From: Zygnema cylindricum
Taxonomy: Eukaryota; Streptophyta; Zygnematophyceae; Zygnematales; Zygnemataceae
Length of the DNA stretch: 64,000 nt
Assembly (NCBI GenBank): GCA_037447655.1
Contig: JBBHKE010001325.1
Coordinates: 1-64,000 of the forward strand
Reading direction: 5' to 3'
This document shows, piece after piece, positions 55,585 through 64,000 of this stretch. Made by a program: the position numbers and the translations under genes. Each line of letters begins with the position of its first letter. Positions within the stretch are counted from its first letter, which is position 1. A model generated the notes under the pieces. That model was not told the origin of the DNA. It was given only the letters and a program-made list of their open reading frames with translations, and searched no databases.

Positions 55585-56370
55585 TAGTGTTGTGTATCGG
55601 CAAAAAAATTATCGCGATAACACCGATACCGTTAGTTATCGGTTATCAAACGGTCCAAGGTCACGATGTATCGGTCCGAGACCAACAAGTTCCCTATCGA
55701 GGATAACTTACAAAAAAAATAGTAGGCATACAATATTACTTTATAATATACCTTATTATATTATTGACTTTACATAACATGGCATGCCACGCATAAGAAT
55801 CTGTTCCGTATGTTGTTTAACTGAATTTTATTATGGACAACGCGACACATAAACGTTGACAAATTTAAAACAATAGTTCATAGTTAGAAAACTCTAGTAC
55901 CGAAACGAAAAAATTAAAATACATTGTAAATTTGTAAAATAAAACTTTTTCGAAAACCAAACGAACAGAGCAAACAAAGAAATCTGTCAGACTGACGCTA
56001 TTTTCTGCCATTTATAAAGAAATAATAGTTAGGGGGACATTCTGGAAGGGTATGGGAGCGTGGAACAAAGTAAAACTCCCTTAAATTATAAATAATAAAG
56101 CATATATAGTGATTTTTTCCCGAAACCGGGGGGAAGGGGGTCCGCAGCGCTTCTGAGGAATAACGCGTTCAGTTAAGTGTACGGGCCGTACATCTAGCTG
56201 TACGGTATGTTTAGTTATCGATATCGGTGTTATTGCCGATAAACAACCATTATCGGTTGTTTATCGGCGATAACACCGATGTCGATACATCGTGTTAATA
56301 TATCGATTATCGGCAACCCGAAAAAAACCCATATCGGTTATCAGCAAATCCTAACCTATACACAACACTA
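55585..56370. mobile_element. small hAT-like inverted-repeat element, 786 bp
   Basis: Ends TAGTGTTGTGTATCGG (left) and CCTATACACAACACTA (right) are inverted copies over about 15 bp, with subterminal CGATAACACCGAT palindromes. Flanks ATTTTTTG and TTTTTTTA match at 6 of 8 bases, a possible decayed 8-bp duplication. The terminal pattern and 8-bp spacing suggest a non-autonomous hAT element. No transposase. Confidence 0.5.
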
Positions 56371-57312
56371 TTTTTTTAAAGGGACCTATTTCAAGGGACT
56401 TTTAGGGTTTTTTGTGTACATTCCCGTACGTTCTCGTATATTTAAACACCTGCCTTAGATTTTCCTTAATTTTAGGATTTTTAGGGTACACTTTTCGTAC
56501 ATTTTCATATCATTTCTTTTAGGATTTTTAGGGTACACTTTTCGTACATTTTTGTACATTTACGTTTATATTTCCGTACCGTTTAAAAAATTTTAAGGGC
56601 TCTATAGGGCCACACTTTCCGTATATTGCCGTGCATTTTGTACGTGTCCATACATAAAATGCGTTGTTGTTCAAATCGTGCGATTTTTTTCCTTTTTTCC
56701 GATTGAAACGTATAATTCGTGACTGTTGAAAAAATCGCAAAAAATCGCAATGTACTTTCTATCCGGTAAATTGAACGGCTAATTTACGGAAACTATACGG
56801 TATTTTAAGATAATTGTATGGTTATGTACGGTAAATGTACGGACTTTGACGAAAAAGATACGCTGCACTTTGTAGTACTTTTTGTCCGGTAAAATGAACA
56901 TAATTTTTACGGAAAATGTACCGAATTGTATCGAAAATGTACGGACTATTACGAAAAGATACGGAAAGTGTACGGAAAATATACAAAATGCGGTACATGT
57001 AAAATTAATTTTTGTTTACATGTACGGAATAATAAGGACGAAAATTCACTAACGTTTTTTACGATTTTTTTAGAACGTTCAATGCGTTCGTTACGTATAA
57101 TTCGTCGCAATTGAATCGTTCGCACTAAACGGTGTGAACAACTATGATAAAATGGTAAGAAATTTACGAAAATTATGAAATCGATGAATATAACGTAGTT
57201 TTCGCCAAAAAGTATAGATCCGTATGAATTGGACAACTATGTTTTTCTATTTTGTCTTTTACTGTAAAGTCAAAGTTGGTCAACACATTTTTATAAAATA
57301 GTGCATTTTTTC
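56371..57312. other. non-coding region with short direct repeats
   Basis: A segment GGATTTTTAGGGTACACTTT followed by TCGTACATTTT occurs twice in tandem (56475-56510 and 56522-56556). GTAC/CGTAC motifs are dense. 57020-57160 matches 51455-51600. No gene recognised. Confidence 0.4.
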
Positions 57313-57693
57313 CATAGTTCAAAAGTAGGCGTTTTATGGTAGGCATTTGGTAGGCGCAAGTTGTGTTATGGGCTTTTCATGTGATCTTCTTAGATCGCTA
57401 ATTTGATCAGCGACCGTCCGATTGTCCACATCTGATGGTTTAAATAAAAAATACGTCAAAACTTACATAATTTTTTTTGTCCGAATGTTGAAAATTTAGA
57501 CACGACGTTTAATTCTCTATCAAATCATTGATCGATGAGCAACTCAACCCTGCAGTATTTTTTTTCATTTTGCGACCAATACAATATGGGTCTTACGGTC
57601 ATATTGTATGTTTTACATACAATAAGCATATTGTATGTTTTACATACAATAGGCATATTGTATGGGCCTACCTTCACCTACTTTTGAACTATG
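57313..57693. mobile_element. hAT-like MITE, 381 bp, left member of an inverted pair
   Basis: Termini CATAGTTCAAAAGTAGG and CCTACTTTTGAACTATG are perfect inverted repeats. It is flanked by an 8-bp target duplication ATTTTTTC (57305-57312 and 57694-57701). Inside there is a short tandem of ATTGTATGTTTTACATACAATA. Eight-base duplication suggests hAT-type mobilisation. Confidence 0.8.
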
Positions 57694-57840
57694 ATTTTTT
57701 CCATGCGCATATCCATTATTTTCTTGACGTTTCATGCGTGCGTTTAAAACGTTTAGTAACCTCTATGCACGGAGTCCTTATGGGGACATTTGTTACTGGG
57801 AACGTATATTAGTGTGTTACGTTGTCGTATCTATTAGCTT

Positions 57841-58204
57841 CATAGTTCAAAAGTAGGTGAAAGTACGCCCATACAATATGCCTATTGTTCGCAAAACATA
57901 CAATATGACCTTAAGACCCATATTGTATTGGTCGCAAAATGAAAAAAAATAGTAACAGGGTTGAGTTGCATATCGATTGATAGAGAATTAAACGTCATGT
58001 CTAAGTTTTGTAAAACATTCGGACAAAAAATGATTTTTCTGTGAGTTTTGGGGTATTTTTTATTTAAACCGTCAGATTTGGACGATCGGACGGTTGCTGA
58101 TAAAAGTAGCGATTTAACAAGATCACATGAAAAGCCCATAACACAACTTACGATAAAGGCGCCTACAAAAGGCCTACAATAGAAACGCCTACTTTTGAAC
58201 TATG
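57841..58204. mobile_element. hAT-like MITE, 364 bp, right member of an inverted pair
   Basis: Same family as 57313-57693, in opposite orientation. Termini CATAGTTCAAAAGTAGGTG and CGCCTACTTTTGAACTATG; flanks ATTAGCTT (57833-57840) and GTTAGCTT (58205-58212) match at 7 of 8. The separate flanking duplications show two independent insertions that happen to form an 890-bp imperfect palindrome around a 147-bp spacer. Confidence 0.75.
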
Positions 58205-58387
58205 GTTAGCTTCAACTTTCCGAGTTTCGTACGCTTAAATTCTAGCGTTCTTACAAGGACACACTGATGTATGTTCTGACGGAATTTTAATTTCCCCTTT
58301 GTTCGGTGTTTCTCCTCCTTACCATGCAGTTTACACTGTACGGAGCATTGTACAATACACCGTTTATCACTATTAGGGTGGACTTCC

Positions 58388-59780
58388 ATCAGTATATAAA
58401 AAAGAGTCTTTAGACGCCTTTGTGGAAAGCCTTATATAGGCGGTGTGTCTGTCAAGGATTTTTTCTGTCCGAGGTACGGAAGGCCGTACCGTTGGCACGA
58501 TGTAGCATTGTCGCCCGTCGCTGTGCAAACCGCTGTACCGCTGGCATAATTCCACGCTGCCGCCCGCCGGTTGGTGTAATGCTACGTTGCCGTCGCTGGC
58601 GTAATTCTACGATGCCGGCCGTTGGCGTAATTTTACGCTGTCGGCTGTTGGCGTAATTCTACGCTGCCGCCCGCCAGCTGGCAGTTTTCTACGCTGCAGG
58701 CCGCTGGCTTGATTCTATGCTGCCGCCGGCTGGCGTACTTTTACGCTGCCGGCCGCTGGCGTATTTTTACGCTGCCGCCAGCTGGCGTAATTTTACGTTG
58801 CCGGCCGCTAGCGTAATTCTACGCTGCCGGCTGTTGGCGTAATTCTACGCTACACCGTGAATCGCTATTAGCGTAATGAAATAGATAGCGTAATGAAACA
58901 ATTAGCGTACTTTACGGTAAATTGTGTTTTTTCGGGTACACCATGATACTAATTTATCATGTACTCTAATTTGTAAACTGCTTTGTAAAAATTTTCAGCA
59001 CATAATATGTCCACACTAAAACATGTATATGTACGAAACTGTTCAAATCGTACGCCGTCGCGTTTTTTTGACATCTGCGTATGCCGGAAAATATTTACGC
59101 AATTATATATTATTATATTTTCTGTACTTTTAAATTTAAAAATGTACGAAATAGTACAGATCTGGCAGTCCGTACACCACACTATTTAAAAGAGAACTAA
59201 ATTACAGTTATGAACCGCATTGAGCGGGGTACCTCAAATAACGTGCAAAAACATTTAGCGTACTTTATTCTATTTGAGAATTTGCCCCAAAAAAAGGGGT
59301 ACCCCAATTAGCGTCATGTACGCTAATAGCGATTCACGGTGTACCGCCTGCCAGCTAGCAGTTTTCTACGCTGCCGGCCGCTGGCGTGATTTTACGCTGC
59401 CGCCGGCTGGCGTGATTCTACGCTGCCGCCGGCTGGCGTAATTCTACGCTGCCGCCCGCCAGCTGGCTGTTTTCTACGCTGCCAGCCGCTAGCGTGATTT
59501 TACGTAATATATTTTTGCCAGCGTCGCATTATAGAGCGCCGAACGGATGGCGTAATATAAAATTGCCAACCGTCGATGTGCAAATCGCCGTACGGCAAGC
59601 ATATTGTTACGCTGACAGCCGTCGGTGTACAGACTGTCGTACGGCTGGCGTAATGTTACACTGACAACCGTCCGTGTACAGACGCCGTAAAATACTTTAA
59701 GCTGATCATATCACCCTATGGTTTTGTTCCCATGAAGAGTGTATTACTACTGTTAAGAGAAAAAATACAAAATTAAAAGT
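58388..59780. repeat. GC-rich repeat element, copy 1 (interrupted by a MITE)
   Basis: Starts ATCAGTATATAAAAAAGAG, then a segment with GCCTTATATAGGCGGTGTG, then an array of about 26-30-bp units (58550-58850 and 59344-59510) built on GGCGTAATTCTACGCTGCCG, then a unique tail ending GAGAAAAAATACAAAATTAAAAGT. Without the MITE (58853-59341 plus one TA) it is about 902 bp. A second direct copy is at 62989-63884. Short ORFs in it are by-products of the repeat units. Confidence 0.75.
58853..59341. mobile_element. TA-flanked MITE, 489 bp, inside the GC-rich repeat
   Basis: Termini CACCGTGAATCGCTATTAGCG and CGCTAATAGCGATTCACGGTG are exact inverse copies. TA at 58851-58852 and 59342-59343 is the duplicated target. 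The other copy of the host repeat, near 63425, has no insert at the corresponding place (ACGCTGCCGCCTGCC), which confirms both ends. Same family as 2191-2396, 2409-2950 and 62390-62948. Probably Tc1/mariner-type. Confidence 0.88.
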
Positions 59781-59910
59781 TCCCTCCCTCCCTCCCCTCC
59801 CATTTCACTCCCTTAAACAGTGTTATCCATTAAGTTTTAAATTTTTGGTAAAAGAGAGTCGTATTTTTTTCTAGCCCTCTCCCCTTTCCTCCCCCCCCTC
59901 CCCCCCTCCC

Positions 59911-59961
<51 letters not shown>

Positions 59962-61172
59962 CTCCCTCCCTCTCTGTTATCTAACATTGACTTTGGAATT
60001 TGGAGTGAAAAAAAGAATCGAGCAAAAATGACAAAAACAAAAAGGGCAGAAAATGACAAAAGGAATAAAACGAATAATTAACCTGATTGCCATTTTAAAG
60101 TTAACCCTCCAAACAAGTAAACAAAACAGAAGGTGATTTCTTTCATAAATATATATCGTAATAAACACTCGAACAATTGCCAGACCTTCAAATTTATATT
60201 TTCAAAAAACCTTATAAAGCACTTCATACCCAAACATAACTAAAAATGCTCTAAAAATGTTTTTTTTTTCTTTAAACAATTCTTTAATTTGACCTCATCA
60301 GTTTAACCAGAAGTACCAATTACTATAGCTTGCAGTATAAAATCAAATATTAACATACAAATATAATCAATAACGTCATTACATCTTTCGACTTTCTCAA
60401 AAAACGACCTTAAATTCAAAATAGAAACTCAAATTTAACTCAAGGAAAGAAAAAAAAAATATATATATATATATATATATTCTCACATCAACAAGAGGTT
60501 CAAATCAGAGATTCCAGTTGCTCAAGTAAATGTCACAAAATGACAACAAAAACCCAAAAACAATATTGAAATAGCATAATAACAACCAGCTTGCAATCGA
60601 CGAGTAGCCCAAAAAAGTTTTAAATTGAAAGAGAAAAAGTTATTGAACATAAAACCTAAATTCCTTACTAACTTTACAATTTCTGCGTCTTATCTACGCT
60701 TAAAACCATGACCTAAAAAAAATCCTTCCCTTGAAAAATTCCAAATTTGATTTTTCTTTTGTACGTACATTTTTTTTTATGAAAAAGAGCGAGATTCCAC
60801 CAGAAAACTCAAAAAAGTTTAATAAGCAAAAAATATTCCAAAGAAATATTCCGCCTACTCCAATCGATTCCCTTTGCAAGTAAACTTCATAAAACTTCAA
60901 AAACTACCTTTTGTCTTTCTCCAGAAAGGCTTCCAAAACAGAACCTGAAAATAGACTTCAAAAAAAATTCCCAAAAAAAAACTGTTCCGAAAAACCTGAC
61001 TGTCGACTTCCGTTTCGAGCTGTCATCTTCACTCTCGAAACCAAAATTCAGAAATCAAAAATCAAAAATCTGAAAAAGCTCATACCAAAATAATTGCCTC
61101 CTTATAAAACTCTCAAGAAGCCAACCCTAAAATTCCTTAAAACCCTAAATCTTTTGCAATACCTTTCCACAC
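59781..61172. other. non-coding region 3' of the Tic20-like gene, with simple repeats
   Basis: Holds a pyrimidine-rich block (about 59776-59970) with 47 consecutive C (59912-59958) flanked by CCCT/TCCC repeats, and an (AT)n run at 60459-60480. No ORF of a known family. Part of it is presumably the 3' UTR and terminator region of the minus-strand gene, but I cannot place the poly(A) site. Confidence 0.5.
59880..59971. repeat. poly-C / CCCT low-complexity tract
   Basis: A 47-nt C homopolymer (59912-59958) within CCCCCCTCC and CCTCCCTCCC repeats. The minus strand is G-rich and could form G-quadruplexes, the plus strand an i-motif. Homopolymers this long are often mis-sized in assemblies. Confidence 0.9.
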
Positions 61173-61952
61173 CTAAAATGGTACTTGTGCTTCGGCTGCG
61201 TCTGCGACAATCGGCAATCGAGGCGTCTTTCCGAGAAGACAGGATCCCACTCCAAAAACAAAACAAGAAAACAAATATATAAACACTGTATTGTACACCA
61301 AAATAATAAAATCCAATCCTATACCGCCGCCACCTGGCGAAATCAGCCGCTCCACGAGCGACGGAAGAATCATCAAAATATCTAAAATGACAGCTTGCAT
61401 GCAGTTATATCTCACATACCGAGGCAGGTTCTGGTTTTGAATAACTCCTATGTATAAAGCGAAAAAAGCGATAAAACCGGCGTACGGAAAACCGTTATAA
61501 GCTTTAATGAGAGGACCGAGAGGCTGAAAGAGAAGATAAGCGGAAGGAAATTGGAGGAATAAAAATCGGCCGTATCGGAAGCCATCCAATAAAGGAAGAA
61601 AGTAGCCAATGGAGGCGATGATTCGCTGAGGAGCCGTAACGGAATCATCGGAACCGCGAGCATAGATAGGGAGGGAAGAGCGGCGAGAGGGAGGGGAGGG
61701 AGAGTGTTGACGGACGACAGGGAGAGGAGGGAGGAAGAGGGAGGGGAGAGAGAGGGAGCGAGGGCAGGAGGAAGAGGAGGAGGAGGGACGAGAGAGGGAA
61801 AGGCATCGAGGGGAGACGAGAGAGGAAAAAGGAGAGGAGGTCGGGCGGGAGAAGGAGAGGGAAGAAGAGGATGAGGAGCGAGAGGGTGAAGGTGAGGAGA
61901 GGGAGAGGGAAGAGCAGTGGAGACCAGGGGAGAGAGAGGCGAGAGACGCCAT
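61173..61952 (-). CDS. TIC20: Tic20-II/Tic20-V-like chloroplast inner-envelope protein
   Basis: 259 residues, one uninterrupted exon. Tic20-family proteins are four-helix membrane proteins linked to the protein-import translocon of the chloroplast inner envelope (also related to cyanobacterial/plastid Ycf60). Residues 1-97 are Ser/Pro/Arg/Leu-rich with almost no acidic residues (MASLASLSPG start), as expected of a plastid transit peptide though unusually repetitive. The mature part begins about residue 98 with RIIASIGYFLPLLDG. Helices lie roughly at 110-122, 154-172, 183-203 and 213-240. Family marks: YGRFLFLQFP, YVRYNCMQAVILDI (179-192), SCLLGKTPRLPIVADAA (237-253). The closest match from memory is the Tic20-II/V branch, not Tic20-I/IV. 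The start Met suits the transit peptide. Neighbours are repeats only, so no operon-like context. Confidence 0.88.
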   Translation of the reverse strand: MASLASLSPGLHCSSLSLSSPSPSRSSSSSSLSFSRPTSSPFSSLVSPRCLSLSRPSSSSSSCPRSLSLPSLFLPPLPVVRQHSPSPPSRRSSLPIYARGSDDSVTAPQRIIASIGYFLPLLDGFRYGRFLFLQFPSAYLLFQPLGPLIKAYNGFPYAGFIAFFALYIGVIQNQNLPRYVRYNCMQAVILDILMILPSLVERLISPGGGGIGLDFIILVYNTVFIYLFSCFVFGVGSCLLGKTPRLPIVADAAEAQVPF

Positions 61953-62389
61953 GGCAGCGTTGAAGATATTCCAGTGTAGCTAAAAAAGAATCTGAATGGC
62001 AAAGGAAACTTGAGAGGGGAAGAGAATTGCAGTGCAAGTTCACGTGATGTGAAAATGACAGCCATTCACAGAAAAGTACAGTACGGAGATGTTGCGTTGT
62101 TTCAGGTTGATGTATATGTTTGGCAAGGGGCCTAGGAGTGATGTGTTGTACTTTTCTGGGAAGGATCGCCGATGCGTTTATGCCTTCAAGGGACGATGTG
62201 ATGTCGTTCGAGGAATAATGATGAATCACGATTGTGGGTTATGGTTTGTGATTGTTGTATGTTACAGTAGCAGGTGTGAATGTACGTGGCATAATTATTG
62301 CAAAGATAAGCAGATCTGTGGGTATAAATGTGATGTAGAGACATAAGAGATGTCGTATGTTAAATTGTGATAGGAGGTACATTACAGTA
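61953..62389. other. 5' flank of the Tic20-like gene
   Basis: Presumed promoter and 5' UTR on the minus strand. I see no confident TATA box. ORFs on either strand here are overlaps with the gene's Ser-rich region or short chance frames. Confidence 0.35.
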
Positions 62390-62948
62390 CACCGCCAATC
62401 GTTATTAGCGTAGAAGTTTCTTTAGCGTACATGAAAAATTACCGTGGTTTACGCTAATTAAGAATTTGAAAATTTTGAAAATAAACATACATTCTAATTG
62501 TTTAATAATTCTAATTTGGGTCTTTGAAAAAAATAAACGTCGGTAGCAAGCATGCTTACACTAGTATAGGTATTCGTACAAATTCGGACAAATCGTACAC
62601 AAATCGTACGTTCACACAGTCGAAACGAGGTTGCTGGACGAATATGTGCGAACGCGATATTTGACAACCCGATTAGACCCTATTTTTAGAGCGCACATTC
62701 TCATGCGTCCGTGGCTACTAAAACTCATTAATTATACTTTTTCACTTAAAAAGGTACAATTATGTACGGTCTGGCACTTTCCGTACACCACACTAATTGA
62801 CTGATGGCGTACTTCCATTTTGTATGGTACTAAAAAATTCACCCTAAATAGAGTAAAGAAAAAAATAGAATGAAGTACGCTAATGGAGAATAAAAAAAAA
62901 AAAGCGGGACGGAATTAGCGTACACAACGCTAATAACGATTGGCAGTG
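62390..62948. mobile_element. TA-flanked inverted-repeat element, 559 bp
   Basis: Begins CACCGCCAATCGTTATTAGCG and ends CGCTAATAACGATTGGCAGTG; the ends match at 20 of 21 bases in inverse orientation, with TA at 62388-62389 and 62949-62950. The interior shares GTACACCACACTA and related segments with 2409-2950. It lies about 40 bp from the second GC-rich repeat copy. No ORF. Confidence 0.8.
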
Positions 62949-62988
62949 TAATGAACCGTACTGATAGGGTAATTTGAAAATACTAATT

Positions 62989-63884
62989 ATCAGTATATAA
63001 ATAAGAGTCTTTCAGACGCCTTTGTGGAAAGCCTTATATAGGCGGTGTGTCTGTCAAGGATTTTTTCTGTCCGAGGTACGGAAGGCCGTACGGTTGGCAC
63101 GATGTAGCATTGTCGCCCGTCGCTGTGCAAACCGCTGTACCGCTGGCATAATTCCACGTTGCCGCCCGCCGGTTGGCGTAATGCTACGCTGCCGTCGCTG
63201 GCATAATTCTACGCTGTCGGCTGTTGGCGTAATTCTACGCTGCCGCCCGCCAGCTGGCAGTTTTCTACGCTGCCGGCCGCTGGCTTGATTCTATGCTGCC
63301 GCCGGCTGGCGTAATTTTACGCTGCCGGCCGCTGGCGTATTTCTACGCTGCCGCCGGCTGGCGTAATTTTACGCTGCCGGCCGCTAGCGTAATTCTACGC
63401 TGCCGGTTGTTGGCGTAATTCTACGCTGCCGCCTGCCAGCTGGCAGTTTTCTATGCTGGCGGCCGCTGGCGTGATTCTACGTTGCCGCCGCTGGGTAATT
63501 TAGCTGCCGCCCGCCAGCTGGCAGTTTTCTACGCTGCCAGCCGCTAGCGTGATTTTACGTAATATATTTTTGCCAGCGTCGCATTATAGAGCGCCGAACG
63601 GATGGCGTAATATAAAATTGCCAACCGTCGCAGTGCAAATCGCCGTACGGTGGGCGTAATGTTACATTGCCAACCGTCGATGTGCAAATCGCCGTACGGC
63701 AAGCATATTGTTACGCTGACAGCCGTCGGTGTACAGACTGCCGTACGGCTGGCGTAATGTTACTCTGACAACCGTCCGTGTACAGACGTCGTAAAATACT
63801 TTAAGCTGATCATATCACCCTATGGTTTTGTTCCCATGAAGAGTGTATTACTACTGTCAAGAGAAAAAATACAAAATTAAAAGT
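62989..63884. repeat. GC-rich repeat element, copy 2 (uninterrupted)
   Basis: Direct copy of 58388-59780 without the MITE: same AT-rich start (ATCAGTATATAAATAAGAG), GCCTTATATAGGCGG segment, array of GGCGTAATTCTACGCTGCCG-type units (63130-63510), and identical-looking tail to AAATACAAAATTAAAAGT. Length about 896 bp. The two copies flank the Tic20-like gene 3.2 kb apart. Confidence 0.78.
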
Positions 63885-64000
63885 CGTCGATTAAAAATTA
63901 TAGACCTTTGGCTGCCGTGTTGAAAAAATTAAATAGGCGATATCTGTGTGCGCGCGCGGCGGTGACTCTACGTCCGCGCAACCCAAAACGAGATGTCCCT
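63885..64000. other. unassigned end of window
   Basis: Short AT-rich then GC-rich tail with a GTGCGCGCGCGGCGG run. Nothing recognisable. Confidence 0.3.

Noticed and set aside
58420-58656. 78-88-codon Cys/Arg-rich ORF present in both GC-rich repeat copies (also 63022-63288)
   Set aside because: It follows the 26-30-bp tandem units and has no recognisable domain. Conservation is at DNA level over the whole repeat, including non-coding parts.
58550-58850. CRISPR array
   Set aside because: Units are 26-30 bp with little or no spacer and diverge gradually: a tandem satellite-like repeat in a eukaryotic genome.
61645-62229. 194-codon and 205-codon ORFs overlapping the Tic20-like gene
   Set aside because: Shadow frames of the Ser/Pro-rich repeat. 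Only the 61173-61952 frame continues into conserved membrane helices.

Overview
The window looks like nuclear DNA of a green plant or streptophyte alga, made almost entirely of nested and broken LTR retrotransposons plus small inverted-repeat elements. Three things point to a plastid-bearing plant lineage. The only convincing host gene, 61173-61952 on the minus strand, encodes a Tic20-II/V-type chloroplast inner-envelope protein with a Ser-rich transit peptide. The copia-type elements carry a primer binding site matching the anticodon arm of plant initiator tRNA-Met as I recall it. Several LTRs hold ACGTGGC/G-box sequences. I cannot name the species.

Layout. 1-5145: AT-rich non-coding DNA with many TA-flanked inverted-repeat elements (termini CACCGTGAATCGCTATTAGCG-like). 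5146-26688: a nest of Ty1/copia elements of one superfamily. It contains a truncated LTR-gag copy (5146-6640), a 3' LTR with an RNase H remnant (7289-8602), a plus-strand copy whose 5' LTR (8603-16123) is split by a nearly intact minus-strand element (8712-15147, 1048-bp LTRs, target duplication GTTGC), a minus-strand gag-only derivative (17664-21914), and a decayed gag-pol with truncated 3' LTR (21915-26688). 26689-30079: no gene seen. 30080-50687: a second nest. Its backbone is a decayed minus-strand Ty3/gypsy-like element reading gag (47365-44617), protease (44052-42974), a C5 cytosine DNA methyltransferase (42835-41839, finished at 37336-37259), then RT, RNase H and integrase (37258-34036). 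A gag-only copia derivative (37337-41838, duplication ATTGC) sits inside the methyltransferase. An inverted gag piece (31148-33665) and a copia piece (47366-49504) flank the backbone. 50688-58387: non-coding repeats, including hAT-like small elements. 58388-64000: two direct copies of an about 0.9-kb GC-rich repeat flank the Tic20-like gene; one carries a TA-flanked MITE.

The most notable item is the retrotransposon-borne cytosine methyltransferase. Its motifs I, IV (Pro-Cys-Gln), VI, VIII, IX and X are all recognisable. It lies between protease and RT, in the same frame as the protease apart from one TAG, so it was probably part of a Pro-MTase-RT polyprotein. I recall a report of methyltransferase capture by retrotransposons in a charophyte alga and in dinoflagellates, so this may be a further case rather than the first.

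The copia superfamily has its own peculiarities. The gag start codon lies exactly 20 nt inside the LTR. The primer binding site is translated as the start of Gag (VMGPPSRVP). Every LTR carries an antisense tRNA-like segment. A non-autonomous subfamily has collapsed its pol by in-frame deletions into one Gag-plus-relic ORF, seen in two independent insertions. In the RT, integrase and methyltransferase remnants I describe breaks only.
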